From Syncephalis fuscata (Eukaryota > Zoopagomycota > Zoopagomycetes > Zoopagales > Piptocephalidaceae), in contig JAHLTZ010000011.1 in NCBI GenBank assembly GCA_025786725.1, positions 310,001-374,000 on the forward strand: a stretch of DNA of 64,000 nucleotides, read 5' to 3'. A program made the translations under genes and the position numbers. Each line of letters starts with the position of its first letter. The first letter of the stretch is position 1. Positions 20,878-33,349 of this stretch are shown here, in pieces. The notes below the pieces were generated by a model, which saw nothing but the letters and a program-made list of their open reading frames with translations, had not been told where the DNA came from and searched no databases.

Positions 20878-21895
20878 GATAATTTTTAACTTGTCTAGTA
20901 AATCAAAGACTTGTTCTAAAAAAGTATTCGTAAATAATATTGAGGATGGTGCAGTTTAACGAAAACGTTAGCCAAAAGTGGAGAGTGAATATTGGTAAAA
21001 AGTTTCTTAAGCCTGCGCGGTATTTTATAGCAAATTTCTACCTCAGAAATTGCTGTATTTATGGGTATGCGGCTGTTGCGGAGTCATGTACTAGGTTTAG
21101 TGTAAGGCGGATATTCAACTAACACGGCAATTAGTCTAATGAGGTAATTGCCATGATGGTATACAGCCAGCATAGAAAGCGCAGTTGCTGAATTTAAAAA
21201 TACAAAATTACTTCAAGGTTAAATCGCCATTGCCACATTTATTATATACATCTCTAATAGCAAATCGTGTGTTAAAACACTTATGATTTAAAATAACATA
21301 CACGATCAACAGATTTTAAATATGTCAAGTTAGTCAAGTTGTAAATATAAAATTTAACACTGTTGATACAAAATAAAAAATACTTGATCACAGTCTACTA
21401 CTATGGATCAGTAACGTGTATGGAAAATCATAATTTGAAAACAATCTGAATTTTAATGTAAATCAGGCGATAGTTTAAGAACAGTTTATTTGAACATAAC
21501 AAATGGTATATCCAAACGAAACACTAAATTGTCAATGACCCGATCCAAATTACACACTCAGTTTAGCACTGCGCTACAATCTCCTTGTATAATTTCATCA
21601 TGTAATTGTTGCTTAGTCTAGAGTACATGAAATGTATATATATATATTGCGCAAGTATTCCTTGCTATTTTCACCTAAAAATTAACTTATTATGATTAAA
21701 AAGCAAAAGTGTAGCAAAGTAGCTAGTATAGTAATTAGTCATAACTCTACTTTTTTGTTGTAAAAGCAATACTGTTAATGAATTAGTAAAATAGTGCTAA
21801 ACAAAATCTGCAACCAGCAGATACGGCAATGCCGTTGCGGTTATTTGAAGGTACAAAATGTATAATAAAATGAAGAAAAAATGTTACGAATGTTC
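20878..21895. other. Intergenic AT-rich
   Basis: No supported gene. The 60-codon frame at 20940 lacks any recognisable feature. Confidence 0.4.
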
Positions 21896-22595
21896 ATAAA
21901 TATTGGTTAAAAAAATTAGTAACGGTCATTAAAAATGATCATTGTTATTATGTTGTTTAAAATCGATAAACTCCAAGGTAAATTAGCTTTTTCAAAACCG
22001 ATCCGATATAATACCACTCAATTATAGACTATCAAAAATATATTTGAAATTCAAAACAGCAGCCAAGTCGCAATGCCACAATCTTGCACCTGTAAAAAGT
22101 TTCATAAGTTTTCTTACAATTTTGGTTTGTGCGCCTACAAACAATCTAGATGTTAAAATAAAATATTCATTTGTATTCAGTCTATAGGTTATAGTACCTT
22201 AGGAGGCCATGACACTTTACTTTTGGGTGATTGCGACGCTGATACAGACGTGGATTATCGATTATTTTAAATGTTTCTAAACTTAGAGCTTGACAAGTAG
22301 GACGGGTTTAGAGCTGTTATACTCATCAATTAAAAGCACATTAAGACCGCTCTTTTGAAGCATACGCTTCAAGTCAGCACTTCAAATAGCTTCTTGAAAC
22401 TTTACATGACTTACAGTCCAGTTACCAAATATCAAAGTAGCATCACTATCAAACTTGGATTTAAACTTATTGGCAAGCTTTTGATCAGCTTGCTGTCGTC
22501 TAATGTACGAAGATGGTTTTAGTTTTCTGAACAGCCAGTTTTATTTGATAGAATGTATATTTGTTTGATAGGCGTAATATGGTGCAAGATATTGG
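21896..22595 (-). repeat. Left 700-bp inverted arm
   Basis: Reverse complement of 25436-26135. Every stretch I compared is identical, and the match ends abruptly at both borders. It carries the minus-strand Fanzor-like relic at 22023-22524. The perfect arms contrast with the degraded sequence between them. Confidence 0.9.
22023..22524 (-). pseudogene. TnpB/Fanzor-like nuclease C-terminal relic (left arm)
   Basis: Mirror copy of 25507-26008. Readable pieces are SSYIRRQQADQKLANKF, LIFGNWTVSHVKFQEA, VLLIDEYNSSKP and LWHCDLAAVLNF. They match the order seen in eukaryotic TnpB homologues (Fanzor): a basic helix, the GNWS-type strand, the IDE motif before the zinc ribbon, and the W-x-RD-LAAVLNF RuvC-III motif. 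The zinc-ribbon cysteines are lost and several stops interrupt the frame, so it is inactive. The family assignment is from memory of these motifs. Confidence 0.5.
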
Positions 22596-22846
22596 CTGGC
22601 AACAACACGAATGGCGAGATATTTTTCAAAATTAGATAAATTAATAGATTTGGTTTGACATTAAGACAGCAATTATTTTTTCTTTAAACATCGGGGCACT
22701 TTGCTTTCAATTCCAATTTGATTATGCGATACCTCTTGCCTCGGTATCAAAATGTTTTTGATTTGAAGTATATCTGTAGGGCATTGACTCTTGAATGATA
22801 CTGAAGTTATAGTGTGCGTATAAGCAAGATGACTATAAAAATACAA

Positions 22847-24995
22847 CTATTGAACCATTGAATTACATTGAATAATTAATAAGTTGTATAATAATTCATT
22901 AGCTGATTTATTATAAAAAGCTGCGCTTTTAATAAAAGAACAAAATAATATTAAATATAATATATATCTAATTTGTCTGGTCTTTAAATGTTCCTTGATA
23001 CGGAACATAAACAGCATGATTTGATGGCGACCCATTGGCTCCTGAATTAGGATCAAGTATAATATACTCGGAATATGACTATATTTCATGCTTTTGTATA
23101 TCCGTCGGTGTACTAATTTTTATAATAATCTCGTCTTTTTGATAAGGCTGTAAAGTGATTAAATCTGGAAGTGAAACGGTTGTAATTTTAGATAGTTTTG
23201 ATGATGTACCAGTATTAACCATCCTCTGTATTAAAGCCCCAGCAGCTGAAAAAAATGTGAAAGCTTATACGATAATAATGTGGATGATAGAGATGAAATT
23301 TGATTGATGCATTTGCTGTTGCCATGAGTCATTCCTAAATCAATTAAAGACGGCTCAACACAAATGTTTTTAGCATTTACTAATTTGTTAAGATTAATCA
23401 TGCCAGCACCTTAATCTTTTACAAAAGAGTACTCATTTAGATTGTTGTTTTTAATTGGAATTGCATTGTTTTGCAATATAGTTTTTATAGAGTTAACATC
23501 GATTGAACTGTATCGATTAAGTGCAACTGTTAATGCAGCTGCACCAGCGACATAAGCAACAGCAGCCGAGATATCGTTAAAATGACGTTTACTTATTTGT
23601 AAATTAGTAGCGGTAGTGTAGATTTTGTGGCTTAGAGTCAAAATGTCGGAATAGGAAGGCAACATGAAAGGTTAATTCTGCGGCTCAGCTGTATCAACAG
23701 CGAGATTGCCATTTTCAATGTAGACATATTTGCCTGCAAAAATGTATTTGTATCCAAGCTTATTTCTATAATCTTTTTTATAAATAAAGCATCAACTTCT
23801 TTAATACTGAATAAAGGCACATTGCTTTTTTTTTAGAAGGGCCGTTTACAATGATAAGCCCAGCCATTCCAGTTGTTTTTAGCATGCTTTAACAAATAAA
23901 ACATATTTGTGCTATTATACCAAACAAGCTCAATACCTTCTTTTTTAAACTTGTCACAATGTTCATTCAAGGTGTTTTCAGGATTGGTAAGAATGATATT
24001 TATTTTTTTGCTAAAGTTGTATTTCATATTTAAACATGTAGACGTAAACTGAATACAATGTCCGGCTGTTTTTTTTTTCAAACCAATGCGATAAATGATA
24101 TTCTTGTTTGGCACCACCAACGCTCAGTACAGAAAGGTTTTTGTATGAAAGATATGCTTGATACTGAAAATTATGTGGTGTTGCCGCAATAATTATAACC
24201 ACACCTTGTCTTGCGGCATCTTTTATTGCTTGTCTTAGCTTCGTGGTTTTTTATCTATATCAATGTTTTCCGGTAATAGATTTTTTGTTTTATCCTTGGT
24301 TGCAGCTATTATAGCTTGCAATACCAATGAAGTTGAAGTTCGACCTTTGCAGTAAAATATGCGATAGGTGCCAAGTGTCGCCTCAGGTGCAACTCCAGTA
24401 AAATAATTGGTTTTGCAACAGCAATTCCGGCTAGACTTACGCCACGATTATCGCATTTAACTGGACCTACAGTTTTGCTATAATCAAGACTCAAGGTTGC
24501 GATAATATTTATAATTTTCTTTAAATGCAGCAGTGTTTAAATTAATACCAGTATCAATAATCCCAAGTTTCACTTCTTTTCCTTTAAAGCCCATGGCATG
24601 AAATGCTTCAACACCGGTGGACACATAGTAAGGTGTTACATAAACTTGTTTGCCGGTGATTTTGGAACTAATATGAGGGCGTTCAAAGTTGGGTGTTTTA
24701 TGAAAATCTTTATCATATGGTTTGACACTGTCTACAGCAAAGTGTCATGTTGAACAAAGTAGCAACACTGTGAGAATTAACTAATTTTGCGCTTGTCTTG
24801 CTATCATAATGATAATTAACTGCTGTATTAAAAATAATTGCATAAATCAATTGAATAAAAAGGTGTTGACAAAAAGCAAATAAAAAGACGTTGTAAATGG
24901 GGTATAAACATTTTAATAAATGCTTGGCGACCACTTTCAAATTCAGATGACATGATTTTATAAAAGAATAATAGCATGTTTTAGATACCATTTTA
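22847..24995 (-). pseudogene. Decayed subtilase (peptidase S8)
   Basis: Fragments in several frames follow the subtilase order. KEVKLGIIDTGINLNTAAF (about 24540-24600) is the catalytic-Asp region. RGVSLAGIAVAK (about 24410-24450) is the usual HGTHVAGI block with the His replaced. FTGVAPEATLGTYRIF follows (about 24330-24400). ISAAVAYVAGAAAL (about 23520-23570) is the Ser block with its Gly-Thr lost. Stops and frame changes lie between these pieces. Even allowing for draft-assembly indels, loss of the catalytic His argues for a dead gene. It lies between the two inverted arms. Confidence 0.6.
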
Positions 24996-25435
24996 GATTA
25001 TCAAATATGATGTTTAAAGCATGTGTTTATAATAATACTAACAGTAATGCAGTAGTTAAATAGAAGCCACTAATAATTCAATTTTTGCTTGTTTAAATTC
25101 TTCATTCTAGTAACTATCATGTGCTGTTACCTCTTCATTAATTAACCATCATTACTTTTATATAGTTTTATCAAACTAGCTAAACATGACATTATACACC
25201 AATATATATATATATATAGTTTAACAATCGTTGTATATATATTAAATGTATTAAAATATATATAGATTGTTACATGTCATTTCTATGCTTGTTAAATAGC
25301 AATGGATATAATAAAGAGCAATAATATAAATTAAGCGAGTGGCTTTGATTATTTCAAATGCTATTACAATAAAGTTATAATTAATGAAATTAAATGCATG
25401 TTTTAACATATAAACATAATAAAAATTTTATTTAA

Positions 25436-26135
25436 CCAATATCTTGCACCATATTACGCCTATCAAACAAATATACATTCTATCAAATAAAACTGGCTGT
25501 TCAGAAAACTAAAACCATCTTCGTACATTAGACGACAGCAAGCTGATCAAAAGCTTGCCAATAAGTTTAAATCCAAGTTTGATAGTGATGCTACTTTGAT
25601 ATTTGGTAACTGGACTGTAAGTCATGTAAAGTTTCAAGAAGCTATTTGAAGTGCTGACTTGAAGCGTATGCTTCAAAAGAGCGGTCTTAATGTGCTTTTA
25701 ATTGATGAGTATAACAGCTCTAAACCCGTCCTACTTGTCAAGCTCTAAGTTTAGAAACATTTAAAATAATCGATAATCCACGTCTGTATCAGCGTCGCAA
25801 TCACCCAAAAGTAAAGTGTCATGGCCTCCTAAGGTACTATAACCTATAGACTGAATACAAATGAATATTTTATTTTAACATCTAGATTGTTTGTAGGCGC
25901 ACAAACCAAAATTGTAAGAAAACTTATGAAACTTTTTACAGGTGCAAGATTGTGGCATTGCGACTTGGCTGCTGTTTTGAATTTCAAATATATTTTTGAT
26001 AGTCTATAATTGAGTGGTATTATATCGGATCGGTTTTGAAAAAGCTAATTTACCTTGGAGTTTATCGATTTTAAACAACATAATAACAATGATCATTTTT
26101 AATGACCGTTACTAATTTTTTTAACCAATATTTAT
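25436..26135 (+). repeat. Right 700-bp inverted arm
   Basis: Exact reverse complement of 21896-22595 wherever compared. The arms bracket 2,840 bp holding the decayed subtilase, giving a composite block of about 4.24 kb. I see no clear target-site duplication outside the arms. Confidence 0.9.
25507..26008 (+). pseudogene. TnpB/Fanzor-like nuclease C-terminal relic (right arm)
   Basis: Starts at LKPSSYIRRQQADQ and runs through FGNWTVSHVKF, LKRMLQKSGLNVLLIDEY, NPRLYQRRNHPKVKCHGLLR and, after a probable intron ending TTTTACAG, RLWHCDLAAVLNFKYIFDSL. This is the C-terminal half only. The N-terminal half and flanking guide-RNA region cannot be recognised, and frame breaks occur after QEAI and VKL. 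Confidence 0.5.
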
Positions 26136-27550
26136 AAAAAATTAATACTGCATTATCTTTAATACACTTTAATTGTACATATTAGCAAGCACTTGCCATT
26201 ATTTAACAATCATACTAGCCAATAAACAATTTTATTTACATGTATATCATTGAAACAAGTACTCACAGATTTATTATTGCTCGTGACTGCCAATTGTTTT
26301 CTTTTGCCCAATTCTTATCGCCGTCTTTCAGTTTTACAATCCACAATATAACTTCTTGCCTATTATGTATAACATTATACTTACTTGCGGTCAATCTTGT
26401 GCAAACTTGGTTTTTGGCCTTATTTCACCACTACCCCTTATTCTTGTATCCCCCATCGGATTACAGCCGCCTGCAGCAACAGCCAGATCGATACTTGAGT
26501 AAGGAGACAGGTAAGATGTTAATGCAAATGGCACTTACACTACCGCAGCAAATAGCCATAAATTATACTTTCTAAATATTTAGTACTATAATTAATACAT
26601 TCAGCCATCTTTATGGTTTAAAATGCTTTTATGTAGGTACGTACATATGTGTATACATACATGATAACGTACCAATGACAAGTATTAATTTGGCAATAGG
26701 CCACTCACGTCGTGCGCCTACTTGCATCATTACCTGCTTATTTTTCAAGTTATTAGCTTGGCAAAAAGTATTATTAATGGCGTGTTATGGCTAGCATAAT
26801 GATTATAAGCCATTCAATATTTGCTATTCATAATAAACAACACTATTAACAAAGCAACAAAAGCATTTTTATTATTATTATTAGTAGTAGTATTAGTAGT
26901 AGTAGTAGTAGTAGTAAATAAACAGTATTCAATAGGCTTTTGCAGAGGCTTTGGTCATACGACCTTTTTTATAGCCACACGCAACAAGTTTTCGATCACT
27001 GCACCTCTCAAGCGTTTTCATCCTCCGCCAACTGTCTTTTGTCGAATTCTTCTTCCGCTTTTCTTTACCGCCATCGTTGTTCGTCACCGAGTCGCTTTCC
27101 TTGGAATAGTTGGTTTACCATTCGTTTCTGGTTGGATAATTAAGCACGCAACGTGGTTTCTAGTCTTTATTAATACAGTTTATTTATTACTATTGACTCA
27201 TCAGGCATTGCGCCGTTATTTGGCCGTCAATACACCTACTCTTCTACTCGCTCTCTCTCTCTATTTCTCTCTCTATTTCTTCTCCTAATCTAATATTTCA
27301 AAAGCAACTGAATGTGGTACGAATCTATCTAAACTGGTTCGATAGAAGAGGCTTATCTATTGTCTGGGCCTGCGAAGTGTCCCATTGATATCCTGTCCCT
27401 TATTAGTCATCCTGCGCAAGTCATCTGTGTCCCAACGTATACTTTTGTAGAATCTCCTTTATATCTAATACTAAACAACTCCATAGTCTACACGTATATA
27501 GCTACTGGTAGTCTTTAATCTTTTCTTTATTCATTGACCTTGCCGTATCA
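26136..27550. other. Intergenic and leader of the 7-TM gene
   Basis: Contains a TTA/GTA microsatellite (26868-26920) and C/T-rich tracts (27230-27290) that probably belong to the 5' leader of the gene at 27551. The frames at 26240 and 26821 are hydrophobic low-complexity readings of this sequence and are not supported. Confidence 0.4.
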
Positions 27551-29020
27551 ATGGATTTACTAGTGGAGCTGGCAGGGTCAGATCCTGATCTCAACGGCCC
27601 AGTAGCATTGCCATTGTTTATTGTATGGACGGTAGCTACGCTGGTGTCCATCTACTATCGGCGACGCTATGGCCCGAATATAGGCTATTATAGCGCACTA
27701 GCCATGGCTGCCTTTACCATGGCCATTTTTCACTTTGTTTTATTTTTAACATCCCATAGGATACCATCAGTAGCCATGGCACGCCAAGTGGTGACTGCTC
27801 TTGGCACTCTACTGCTCTGCTGGATATTGATTGCTGTGCTTAATAGCTGGAGCGAGTCCAGACGTGTTATGCGTATACGTCCCGAGGCCGTTAGTCCTAT
27901 TTACCAAGCCAATGGAAAAATCAGCGATCGACCACCAAGATTACCAAAGCTTTCGTTCTTATCCACGCCTATGAATGAATTAGAAGTAATTCATCCACCG
28001 ACTCAGCGTCTTTCTCAGCTTATACCTGAAGCTACTGCACCTTATCGTGTTACATCCTCAGACACTGAGACATTCCCAGCCTACCAGCCACACTATTCGC
28101 AGCCTCGATTCCGTCACTTTACAGCGGCCCTTCAAGTAGCCAATACAACATCATTTGTCGCAGCTATCACTGGTCGTCTCGTGGCCATATTCACCCAAAA
28201 CCCGGATATTGAGCTACCATTTGTTATTATAGCTTGCATTTTTAACGGACTACTTTTAGCCGCTATTCTTGCGTCTTCAGCGTTGTTTTGGCGGGCTAGT
28301 CGTGAAATGAGCCTATTAACACGCCGCCCCTTAATAATCTTGTTTCTTTTAACACTACTACTAATTCCACGTTGTATTTCTCTTGGACTTCGTTCACTGG
28401 ACATTGGCTGGTATCTTGGTTCGGAAGTATTTACAGCAATCTGGCTATTTATTGCTTTATGGCCAGGCATGTTAAAAACAGTGACTGAATTCAACAGCCA
28501 GGAGGACAACACTTTAGAACGGCGCGGTCTAGTGCGTGTAGACCAGTTTTCTACCATCGACACAACATCCAAAGATTTTGAACCCATTAGATTTTCTACA
28601 CGAAGTATAATAGACGGTACAGATACTGGATCACCAATCGATCTACCAACACCTGTATCACCGCGATTTAATGTCACGTCACGACTAGCCCGTACACAGT
28701 CGATGCTCTATGATGCACGACGTACATCATTTGCTAGTCTAAAACGTGTCTATAGTATGGCAGTACCATCAGTATTTACCGATGAATCAGTCGAAGACGA
28801 TGTCAAACCAGAAGAACAATTAATGAAAGAGCGTAAACGGTGGACAATTAATATGGACATAACACAAGGCGAAAGCTTGATAGATATGCTGCAACGCGAC
28901 TTGGATATAGTTATAGATAAAGATAAGATGAAGACAGAATCGTCGGTACAACGACCGCCCACTGCAGCAAAAAGAACAAAGTCCAGAACCAGAACTAAAT
29001 CAAGAACTATACGCGTTTAA
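27551..29020 (+). CDS. Orphan seven-transmembrane protein, 489 aa
   Basis: An intronless frame from ATG 27551, unusual here because most genes are intron-rich. Hydrophobic spans lie at about residues 20-37, 47-68, 79-98, 192-214, 222-246, 257-275 and 285-308. A hydrophilic loop of about 95 residues separates spans 3 and 4, and a 175-residue polar tail ends in Arg/Lys/Ser-rich repeats. Seven spans with a long tail suggest a receptor-like protein, but I see no diagnostic GPCR motif and do not assign a family. Confidence 0.75.
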   Translation: MDLLVELAGSDPDLNGPVALPLFIVWTVATLVSIYYRRRYGPNIGYYSALAMAAFTMAIFHFVLFLTSHRIPSVAMARQVVTALGTLLLCWILIAVLNSWSESRRVMRIRPEAVSPIYQANGKISDRPPRLPKLSFLSTPMNELEVIHPPTQRLSQLIPEATAPYRVTSSDTETFPAYQPHYSQPRFRHFTAALQVANTTSFVAAITGRLVAIFTQNPDIELPFVIIACIFNGLLLAAILASSALFWRASREMSLLTRRPLIILFLLTLLLIPRCISLGLRSLDIGWYLGSEVFTAIWLFIALWPGMLKTVTEFNSQEDNTLERRGLVRVDQFSTIDTTSKDFEPIRFSTRSIIDGTDTGSPIDLPTPVSPRFNVTSRLARTQSMLYDARRTSFASLKRVYSMAVPSVFTDESVEDDVKPEEQLMKERKRWTINMDITQGESLIDMLQRDLDIVIDKDKMKTESSVQRPPTAAKRTKSRTRTKSRTIRV

Positions 29021-29060
29021 TTGAAGATTTCATTTATTTCAAATTAATAAACCTTTAAAA

Positions 29061-29684
29061 TCAATGGCATTTATTAGCCGATAAAAGTGCTTGAAGTGTT
29101 TTGTTCATATCACCATTGTATAAGCATAATTTCTGTTCAGCTACTGGCCGGGTCAATTCAAATTCGTTCATCTATACAGCACATATTATGAATACGCAGT
29201 ATTAATAGCCATACCATCTACTTACTATAAATTCAACCGCGCTATCTTCAAGTGTTTGCTTATTTACTTCCACTTGACTATATCAATTAAGCGTTATTTA
29301 TAATTAGTTAAATAATCACCTATCTAGTTTCTTATTTACCTTTGCATACGTGCGGCTTTACGTTCACGTTCTGTATTGCGAACATCTTTTAAAGCCTACA
29401 CATACACATACACATATAGATTGTATGGTTAGTAAGTGAATCCGTCATAGCCTTACACTTCTTTAACCTACCTTTTCGGTCTTTGACAGTTCGAGCTCGC
29501 CCGATTGCATGTCAGCCAATAAACTGACCATATCGCCCATATCTTTGGTGGCTTGCGCGCCATGTCCCTTCTGTTCAACCTCTTGCTCATCAGCCTGCAC
29601 CGATTGATCTGCAGTAGAGGCTGCTTCGGGAGCAGCAGCTGCTGGCGGTGCAGTTGATTTCTTAGACTTGGATTTTCGAGACAT
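29061..29684 (-). CDS. HYPK: HYPK-like protein with NAC-type UBA domain
   Basis: Four exons: 29472-29684, 29340-29395, 29226-29277 and 29061-29171 (143 residues). Phases agree throughout. The N-terminus is Lys/Ser/Ala-rich and disordered. The middle (ALKDVRNTERERKAARMQ) is a charged helix. The C-terminus VEFIMNEFELTRPVAEQKL with GDMNKTLQALLSA is a UBA fold as in HYPK, the NatA N-acetyltransferase regulator, where the equivalent reads ELIMNEMELSK. It is head-to-head with the AT-hook gene, the two ATGs 73 bp apart. Confidence 0.75.
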
Positions 29685-29757
29685 AATCAAAAAGAACAAA
29701 ATAAAACAAATACTTGATAGTTCAATTTTCTGACTAGTGTCTTTTCTCTTTTTAATT

Positions 29758-31577
29758 ATGCCTACTCCAAAAAAGCAACCTTCTAAAAGTAAAACAACTC
29801 CTAGAAGACGAGGCCGACCACCAGCAACTAAGCAAGATGAATTACCACTCACTGGCCCGTCTATTGAAGTAGAGGATAAATCAATAACTGAACCAGCAAC
29901 GTTGACAGAACAACACTTATCAGTCACCACAAGACGTAAAAGAAAATTAACCATTACTGAACATGACGAGACAGCAACTCAAAGTACAACATTAAACACT
30001 GCAGATAAAGTAATAGTGACAGAAAATGAAGATCCAGTACCGTTAAAACAATCTATTAATTCAAATCGTGGTTGTAAACGTACAAAAACCATAAAAGCTA
30101 TTCAATCAATTGATAAAGAGATAGAAAAGCCGGTAACTGTACATGGTAACGAGAAAGGTAAAGAACATGGTATTCAAACTAGACGACAACGACGACAAAG
30201 CAAAGAGGCCATAGAAAGTCAATTAATAGACAGTAGTGTAGAACATATTATAAATAATGAACAGCAACCATCTAGTAAACAAGTAATTGATAAAGAAGTT
30301 ATAACATCTGGTGTAAAACAGTCAACTAAAACTATACGTAAAAGAGGACGTCAATTAACACAAGACACAGTTGTAGAAGAAGAAGAAGAGGTTGTAAAAG
30401 ATAATAATAATAATAAGTCTATTACATCATTAGTTAATAATAAGCGTGGTCGTAAACAGCAATCTACAACAATTGATAATAGTATTACAAATATTACTAT
30501 ATCCAATGAAGAAAATGATAACAATAACAACAACAACATTGATAGTATCAATACTGATACTGTTAATAATAATAAACAAAATACATTTATTACAGCACCA
30601 ATTCAATCTTCAGTAGGAATAGGACCAAATTATCCCATATTATTACCAGCACCATTACCATTGTCGGTATGGTCACCGGAAACATATAAAGAAGTTGATT
30701 ATTTCTCACGCGATCTACCAGTCCATAGTGTACAACATACAGATCCATTTCGTTTCCGTAAGTAATTATTAGTAAATAAGCAATATAGATATAAATATAT
30801 TCATATAAATTATAGGTAATCTGGCTCATGGTATACGTAAAATGAGCCTATATGGATCAACTGAACAGCGACAGGCCGCCATGTTAGCCTATAAATCGGT
30901 AAGTTATCTATTTATAATAAATATAGAGTAGTAACTATACGCCAATGAATAGATTATAGAGACGTTGGCTACAGATATTGCCGGTAAGTCTGTGATGTTT
31001 ATAGACTACCTTATTAATATACTGTATAATAAATATAGAGGATGATCCAGAAAAAGAAACACTAAAGCGTATTTACGCCTTTCTAAGTTGGACATTTGAA
31101 CCACATGCTTTTAAAAAAGAAGCAGGTCTACCTATGCCTATGCTTATTGATGATGGTAAATATTAGTATTGATATTATGAATTACCAATTAACTAACCAA
31201 TCAATATAATAGATATAAAGCTATTACAAGTATTGTTATTACAAATTAATGCTGAATTACATCATACTGATATGGATGTACAACGACGTCAATTATATCG
31301 ACAATTAAACCGAGTCCAACTAGATCCAACTACCAAACGATTGGTGGATTTAAGTCGACGGAAAGAGGATAATTTCTTACCTCAAGTGGCTAATCCACTA
31401 GGTATTTACGAACAATCTAAGCGGAAATTAGACACATCAATGACACAGACATCGCATAAAAGTATGGAAACATCAACAACAGCATTAAATCAAGGTACAA
31501 TTGAATTAGAAAATAATAATTTAATTAAAAGCGATGTTGACACGGATGACGACAATAATAGTGATGATTCTATGTAA
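29758..31577 (+). CDS. AT-hook nuclear protein, unknown family
   Basis: Exon 1 starts at ATG 29758 and contains AT-hook-like basic patches: RRRGRPPATK (about residues 17-26), RKRGRQL and NKRGRKQQ. Long Asn/Thr-rich disordered stretches follow. Downstream exons (30817-30898, 30961-30984, about 31041-31156 and 31210-31577) encode a conserved-looking helical part: DPFRFRNLAHGIRKMSLYGS, RRWLQILPDDPEKETLKRIY and EDNFLPQVANPLGIYEQSKR. An acidic tail ends the protein. A DNA-binding or chromatin role is inferred from the hooks; I do not recognise the family. Confidence 0.7.
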
Positions 31578-31659
31578 TATAATATAATATAATAAATTTA
31601 TTGTTACCATTATTATTAATACTGTTACTTTATTACTTTAATACGATTATTATAACTAG

Positions 31660-33135
31660 CTATCTACGACGACGATCGTGATATCTATCATTATCGTCGT
31701 GTTCTCTTCGGTTTCGATGTCGATTAGACGATGGACTACGTTCACGACTATTACGACGACGAGCATGATGTTGATGATGACGCGGTTCATGTTCATAAGA
31801 CCGTGGCCGTTGATAATGATGACTTGACTCCGATCGGCCAAAATGATGATGATCTCTTTTATCTTTTGACTTTTGTAGTTGATGTTGTTGATCGCGGTCA
31901 TTCGACGTCACTTTATGTTCATTATCTTCTCTTGGTGTTGCCTTAACTGTTCTACCATCGGCATGCTCAAATACCATTTCGTATTGATCGGCATCTTGTC
32001 GACCTTGTCGTTTCATAGCCAATCCTTTTCCGACATCGTCACCGGCGGCTCGTGCTCGACGTGCATTGGTCCAATCGCCGTGTAGTTTACTTACAGATTG
32101 TGAAAAGTCCACTTTAATACGTCGATCATCCACGAGTACATTATCCATTTTAAAATACGCTTCTTCAGCGTGTTCACGCTCTTCAAATTCCACAAATGCA
32201 TAGCATAGCGATTCATTAGTGCGACGGTCACGAATGACTTCACACGATGATATGGCGCCGAATCGAGAAAATATTAATTCTAAATCTTCATCTTGCGTAA
32301 CTGGATTCAATTTACATATAAATAGTACGTTTTCCGGCGGCTTAATATCGGCAAATGGCAAATCACCGACCATTTCAAGGGTAAGTGCGCGGGCCTGTGC
32401 TTCACGTTGTCGTTGACGTGCTAATAACTCCTCTGGTCCCATACCTTCAGGATCATCAATCGATTCATCTTCGCCGAGTCTAACTGTAGCCAGTTGTTCG
32501 GCAGTTGGCATAGGCGATGCATCTGGTACACTAAGACCATGAGGATCGGGAAATGGATCATCCAGTATAATGGTATGTCTAATACGAATATCTCGAAACG
32601 GCTGATGATTATCGTCGCACTGAGCGTCATTAATAAGATCGAGTACTTCAAAGCCTTCAACGATATGACCAAATACTGTGTAGCGGCCATCAAGATAGTC
32701 AAGTTCATCGCCCAGTGTAATAAAGAACTGTGAGCCACTAAGTGCTAATGAAGTGCTTGTATCGCTAGTTTTATCGGCTGTTGTTGTTGCCGTCGTATTA
32801 GTTGAATTATGTTCAGTGGCTACAACAGCCATAGAGACAGTGCCTCGCTTTTTATGTTTAAGTTTTGGATGTATCTCGGCTGGAAAGTAGCGCTTTGCTG
32901 CTCGTTCCTCTGCTGACAGTCCTTCTAATAGACTGAATACGCTTTCACCGCCCTTGCCACTTCCTGTAGGATCGCCAGTTTGAGCGGCAAAATCCTTTTC
33001 AACGCGAAACATTGAACAAAAGTTGTAGTATTTAATCTTGCATAGTTTTAAAAAGTTAAGGCAAGTACGTGGACAACGATCTACTTCGAGATCTATAACC
33101 AAATCGCCTAAAGATGTTTCAAGTAGAACGCTCAT
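31660..33135 (-). CDS. PPIL4: Cyclophilin-RRM peptidyl-prolyl isomerase (PPIL4/Rct1 type)
   Basis: An intronless frame of 491 residues from the ATG at 33135. Residues 1-185 form a cyclophilin domain ([52 protein letters not shown]). Residues about 268-346 are an RRM with RNP2 LFICKL and RNP1 CYAFVEFE. The C-terminus is an Arg/His/Asp/Ser-rich RS-like tail ending in RRRR. This architecture is diagnostic of PPIL4/CYP59/Rct1, which links splicing and RNA polymerase II CTD phosphorylation. An earlier in-frame upstream start is unlikely because the family begins MSVLLET. Confidence 0.93.
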   Translation of the reverse strand: MSVLLETSLGDLVIDLEVDRCPRTCLNFLKLCKIKYYNFCSMFRVEKDFAAQTGDPTGSGKGGESVFSLLEGLSAEERAAKRYFPAEIHPKLKHKKRGTVSMAVVATEHNSTNTTATTTADKTSDTSTSLALSGSQFFITLGDELDYLDGRYTVFGHIVEGFEVLDLINDAQCDDNHQPFRDIRIRHTIILDDPFPDPHGLSVPDASPMPTAEQLATVRLGEDESIDDPEGMGPEELLARQRQREAQARALTLEMVGDLPFADIKPPENVLFICKLNPVTQDEDLELIFSRFGAISSCEVIRDRRTNESLCYAFVEFEEREHAEEAYFKMDNVLVDDRRIKVDFSQSVSKLHGDWTNARRARAAGDDVGKGLAMKRQGRQDADQYEMVFEHADGRTVKATPREDNEHKVTSNDRDQQHQLQKSKDKRDHHHFGRSESSHHYQRPRSYEHEPRHHQHHARRRNSRERSPSSNRHRNRREHDDNDRYHDRRRR

Positions 33136-33349
33136 AATGGAATAAAGACAAATACAGAATAATAATAATAATAACAATTGTAATTGATGTTTACAACGCG
33201 TATTAATTGGTTTATTTTTCTTTTCTATTTCAACTTTCTAAGCCACTTTCTTATTGTTGTTTATTAGTGACACTATTCACTATAAACGATATTGATACTG
33301 GTTTAGTGCACTTCAGAACAAAAGGTTTCTGTTTATTTACTTATTCAGT

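Noticed and set aside
26821-27288. 155-codon hydrophobic frame
   Set aside because: Crosses a GTA microsatellite and C/T tracts; composition bias, not a membrane protein with recognisable topology.
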